Shown here piece after piece: positions 42,558 through 43,346 of a stretch of DNA of 43,346 nt. Made by a program: the position numbers and the translations under genes. The stretch spans positions 1 through 43,346 of the forward strand of contig JAICGJ010000023.1 of the NCBI GenBank assembly GCA_025923195.1. Reading direction: 5' to 3'. Source of the DNA: Chryseolinea sp. (GTDB taxonomy: Bacteria > Bacteroidota > Bacteroidia > Cytophagales > Cyclobacteriaceae). The notes beneath the pieces are model-generated. The model saw nothing but the letters and a program-made list of their open reading frames with translations, searched no databases and was not told where the DNA came from. Each line of letters begins with the position of its first letter. The first letter of the stretch is position 1.

Positions 42558-43346
42558 GTGACAGGTTTAACCGAGCAGTTGGAATTGATCCGGATGAGTT
42601 TCGCGTATTTCATCCCCGAGACGATTTTGTCTTCAGCCATCATTGTCCTGCTCGTTGTGGGTTTGATAAGAAAAGATGCGGCGACACTCCTGACCACCTT
42701 ATCAATCACAACATTTTTGATGTCGCTTATTGTACACGTTGTCTATTGGTCAGTCTACAGCTCTCCTCAGAATATTTTCAATGGCATGCTGCGGAGCGAC
42801 AACTTTTCGGCCTACTTGAAGATATTGATTGACATTGCCGGCTTGTTGACGGTATTAATGACATGGAGATATCAAAAGCAACAACATCTTTCTGAATACT
42901 ATGCTTTAGTACTAACGGTTGGCTTGGGCGCACACTTGCTGGTGATGAGCATCAACCTTGTAACCGTCTTCATTTCCCTCGAATTAATCTCAATTGCCTC
43001 GTATGCGCTCACAGGTTTTTCGTTTTCAAAGCAGGGTGCGGAAGGAAGTCAGAAGTATTTTCTTTTTGGCTCCACTGCCTCTGCTGTGATGCTCTACGGT
43101 TTTACACTCATTTACGGGCTAACGGGAACTTTTGATTTTTCGTCAACAGGTTTTGCGAATGCTTTGATCAACAAACAATCAGGCCTTTTCCTGTTGGCTG
43201 GGTCTATGTCACTGGCAGGTTTCCTCTATAAGATGGCAGCGGCCCCATTACATCCATGGGCTCCCGACGTATATGAAGCTGCTCCAATGCCGATAGTTGC
43301 CTTCTTCTCTGTGGTACCGAAACTGGCCGGCGTGGGTGTGATCACC
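42558..43346 (+). CDS. nuoN: NADH-quinone oxidoreductase subunit N (partial, runs off the right edge)
   Basis: An open frame of 263 codons begins with GTG at 42558, three bases after the nuoM stop, and continues to the last base. The segment KMAAAPLHPWAPDVYEAAP is the NuoN hallmark. VTVFISLELISIASYALTGF holds the conserved glutamate, and the frame shows regular membrane helices throughout. The C-terminal half of the subunit is outside the window. An in-frame ATG at 42594 is an alternative start, but the GTG fits the close operon spacing. Confidence 0.9.
   Translation, partial: MTGLTEQLELIRMSFAYFIPETILSSAIIVLLVVGLIRKDAATLLTTLSITTFLMSLIVHVVYWSVYSSPQNIFNGMLRSDNFSAYLKILIDIAGLLTVLMTWRYQKQQHLSEYYALVLTVGLGAHLLVMSINLVTVFISLELISIASYALTGFSFSKQGAEGSQKYFLFGSTASAVMLYGFTLIYGLTGTFDFSSTGFANALINKQSGLFLLAGSMSLAGFLYKMAAAPLHPWAPDVYEAAPMPIVAFFSVVPKLAGVGVIT

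Overview
The window is about 43 kb of chromosomal DNA from a member of the Bacteroidota, most likely order Cytophagales (inferred from gene content; no rRNA gene is present to confirm it). The signs are DUF4252 proteins beside an ECF sigma factor, a Bacteroidota-type tRNA-guanine transglycosylase that lacks the zinc cysteines, Tat-exported Gfo/Idh and sugar-isomerase-like proteins, TPR-CHAT and TPR-histidine kinase proteins, almost no Shine-Dalgarno sequences, many TTG/GTG starts, and candidate TAnnTTTG promoter elements. No prophage, CRISPR array, tRNA or rRNA was seen, and no gene-free stretch exceeds 300 bases.

Layout. 75-4028 (minus): an ECF sigma factor, a membrane anti-sigma-like protein, two secreted DUF4252 proteins and an ABC exporter pair. 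4060-4768: a RAYT (REP-associated transposase) gene flanked by matching palindromes. 4763-8110 (minus): a large secreted VWA protein with a duplicated N-terminal half, and a 5'-nucleotidase. 8161-9148 (plus): a DUF2007 protein and a SLOG/LOG-like protein. 9161-14289 (minus): aldo/keto reductase, PHP-type metallohydrolase and a TPR-CHAT protein, possibly one operon. 14401-17784 (minus): TIM-barrel protein, Gfo/Idh dehydrogenase and an FGE-like protein, with a strong terminator splitting the first two. 17858-25959: RsmB-like methyltransferase, PlsC, a vanadium-haloperoxidase-type PAP2 lipoprotein coupled to an outer-membrane barrel protein, a small membrane protein, RsmG, a second ECF sigma factor and a GT2 glycosyltransferase. 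26244-30609 (plus): LacI regulator, Tgt, LptG/F and an EamA transporter. 30606-32312 (minus): IspE and FabI. 32580-34189 (plus): a zinc-ribbon membrane protein and MurI.

34211 to the end (plus) is a respiratory complex I operon, nuoH-I-J-K-L-M-N. It has two oddities. nuoA-G are not upstream, where murI sits instead. A complete periplasmic-TPR sensor histidine kinase gene is inserted between nuoH and nuoI and overlaps the nuoH stop. nuoN has no entry among the longer complete ORFs but is clearly readable and runs off the right edge.

The most unusual non-coding signal is a set of four intergenic arrays of degenerate 7- or 8-base words (19066-19247, 24213-24260, 27322-27411, 31424-31458). Each uses a different core word, and two are arranged as inverted pairs. 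They are not CRISPR and not ordinary low-complexity DNA, and look like a cyanobacterial-STRR-like repeat class. Together with the RAYT/REP module and the kinase inside the nuo operon they are the best candidates for something undescribed.
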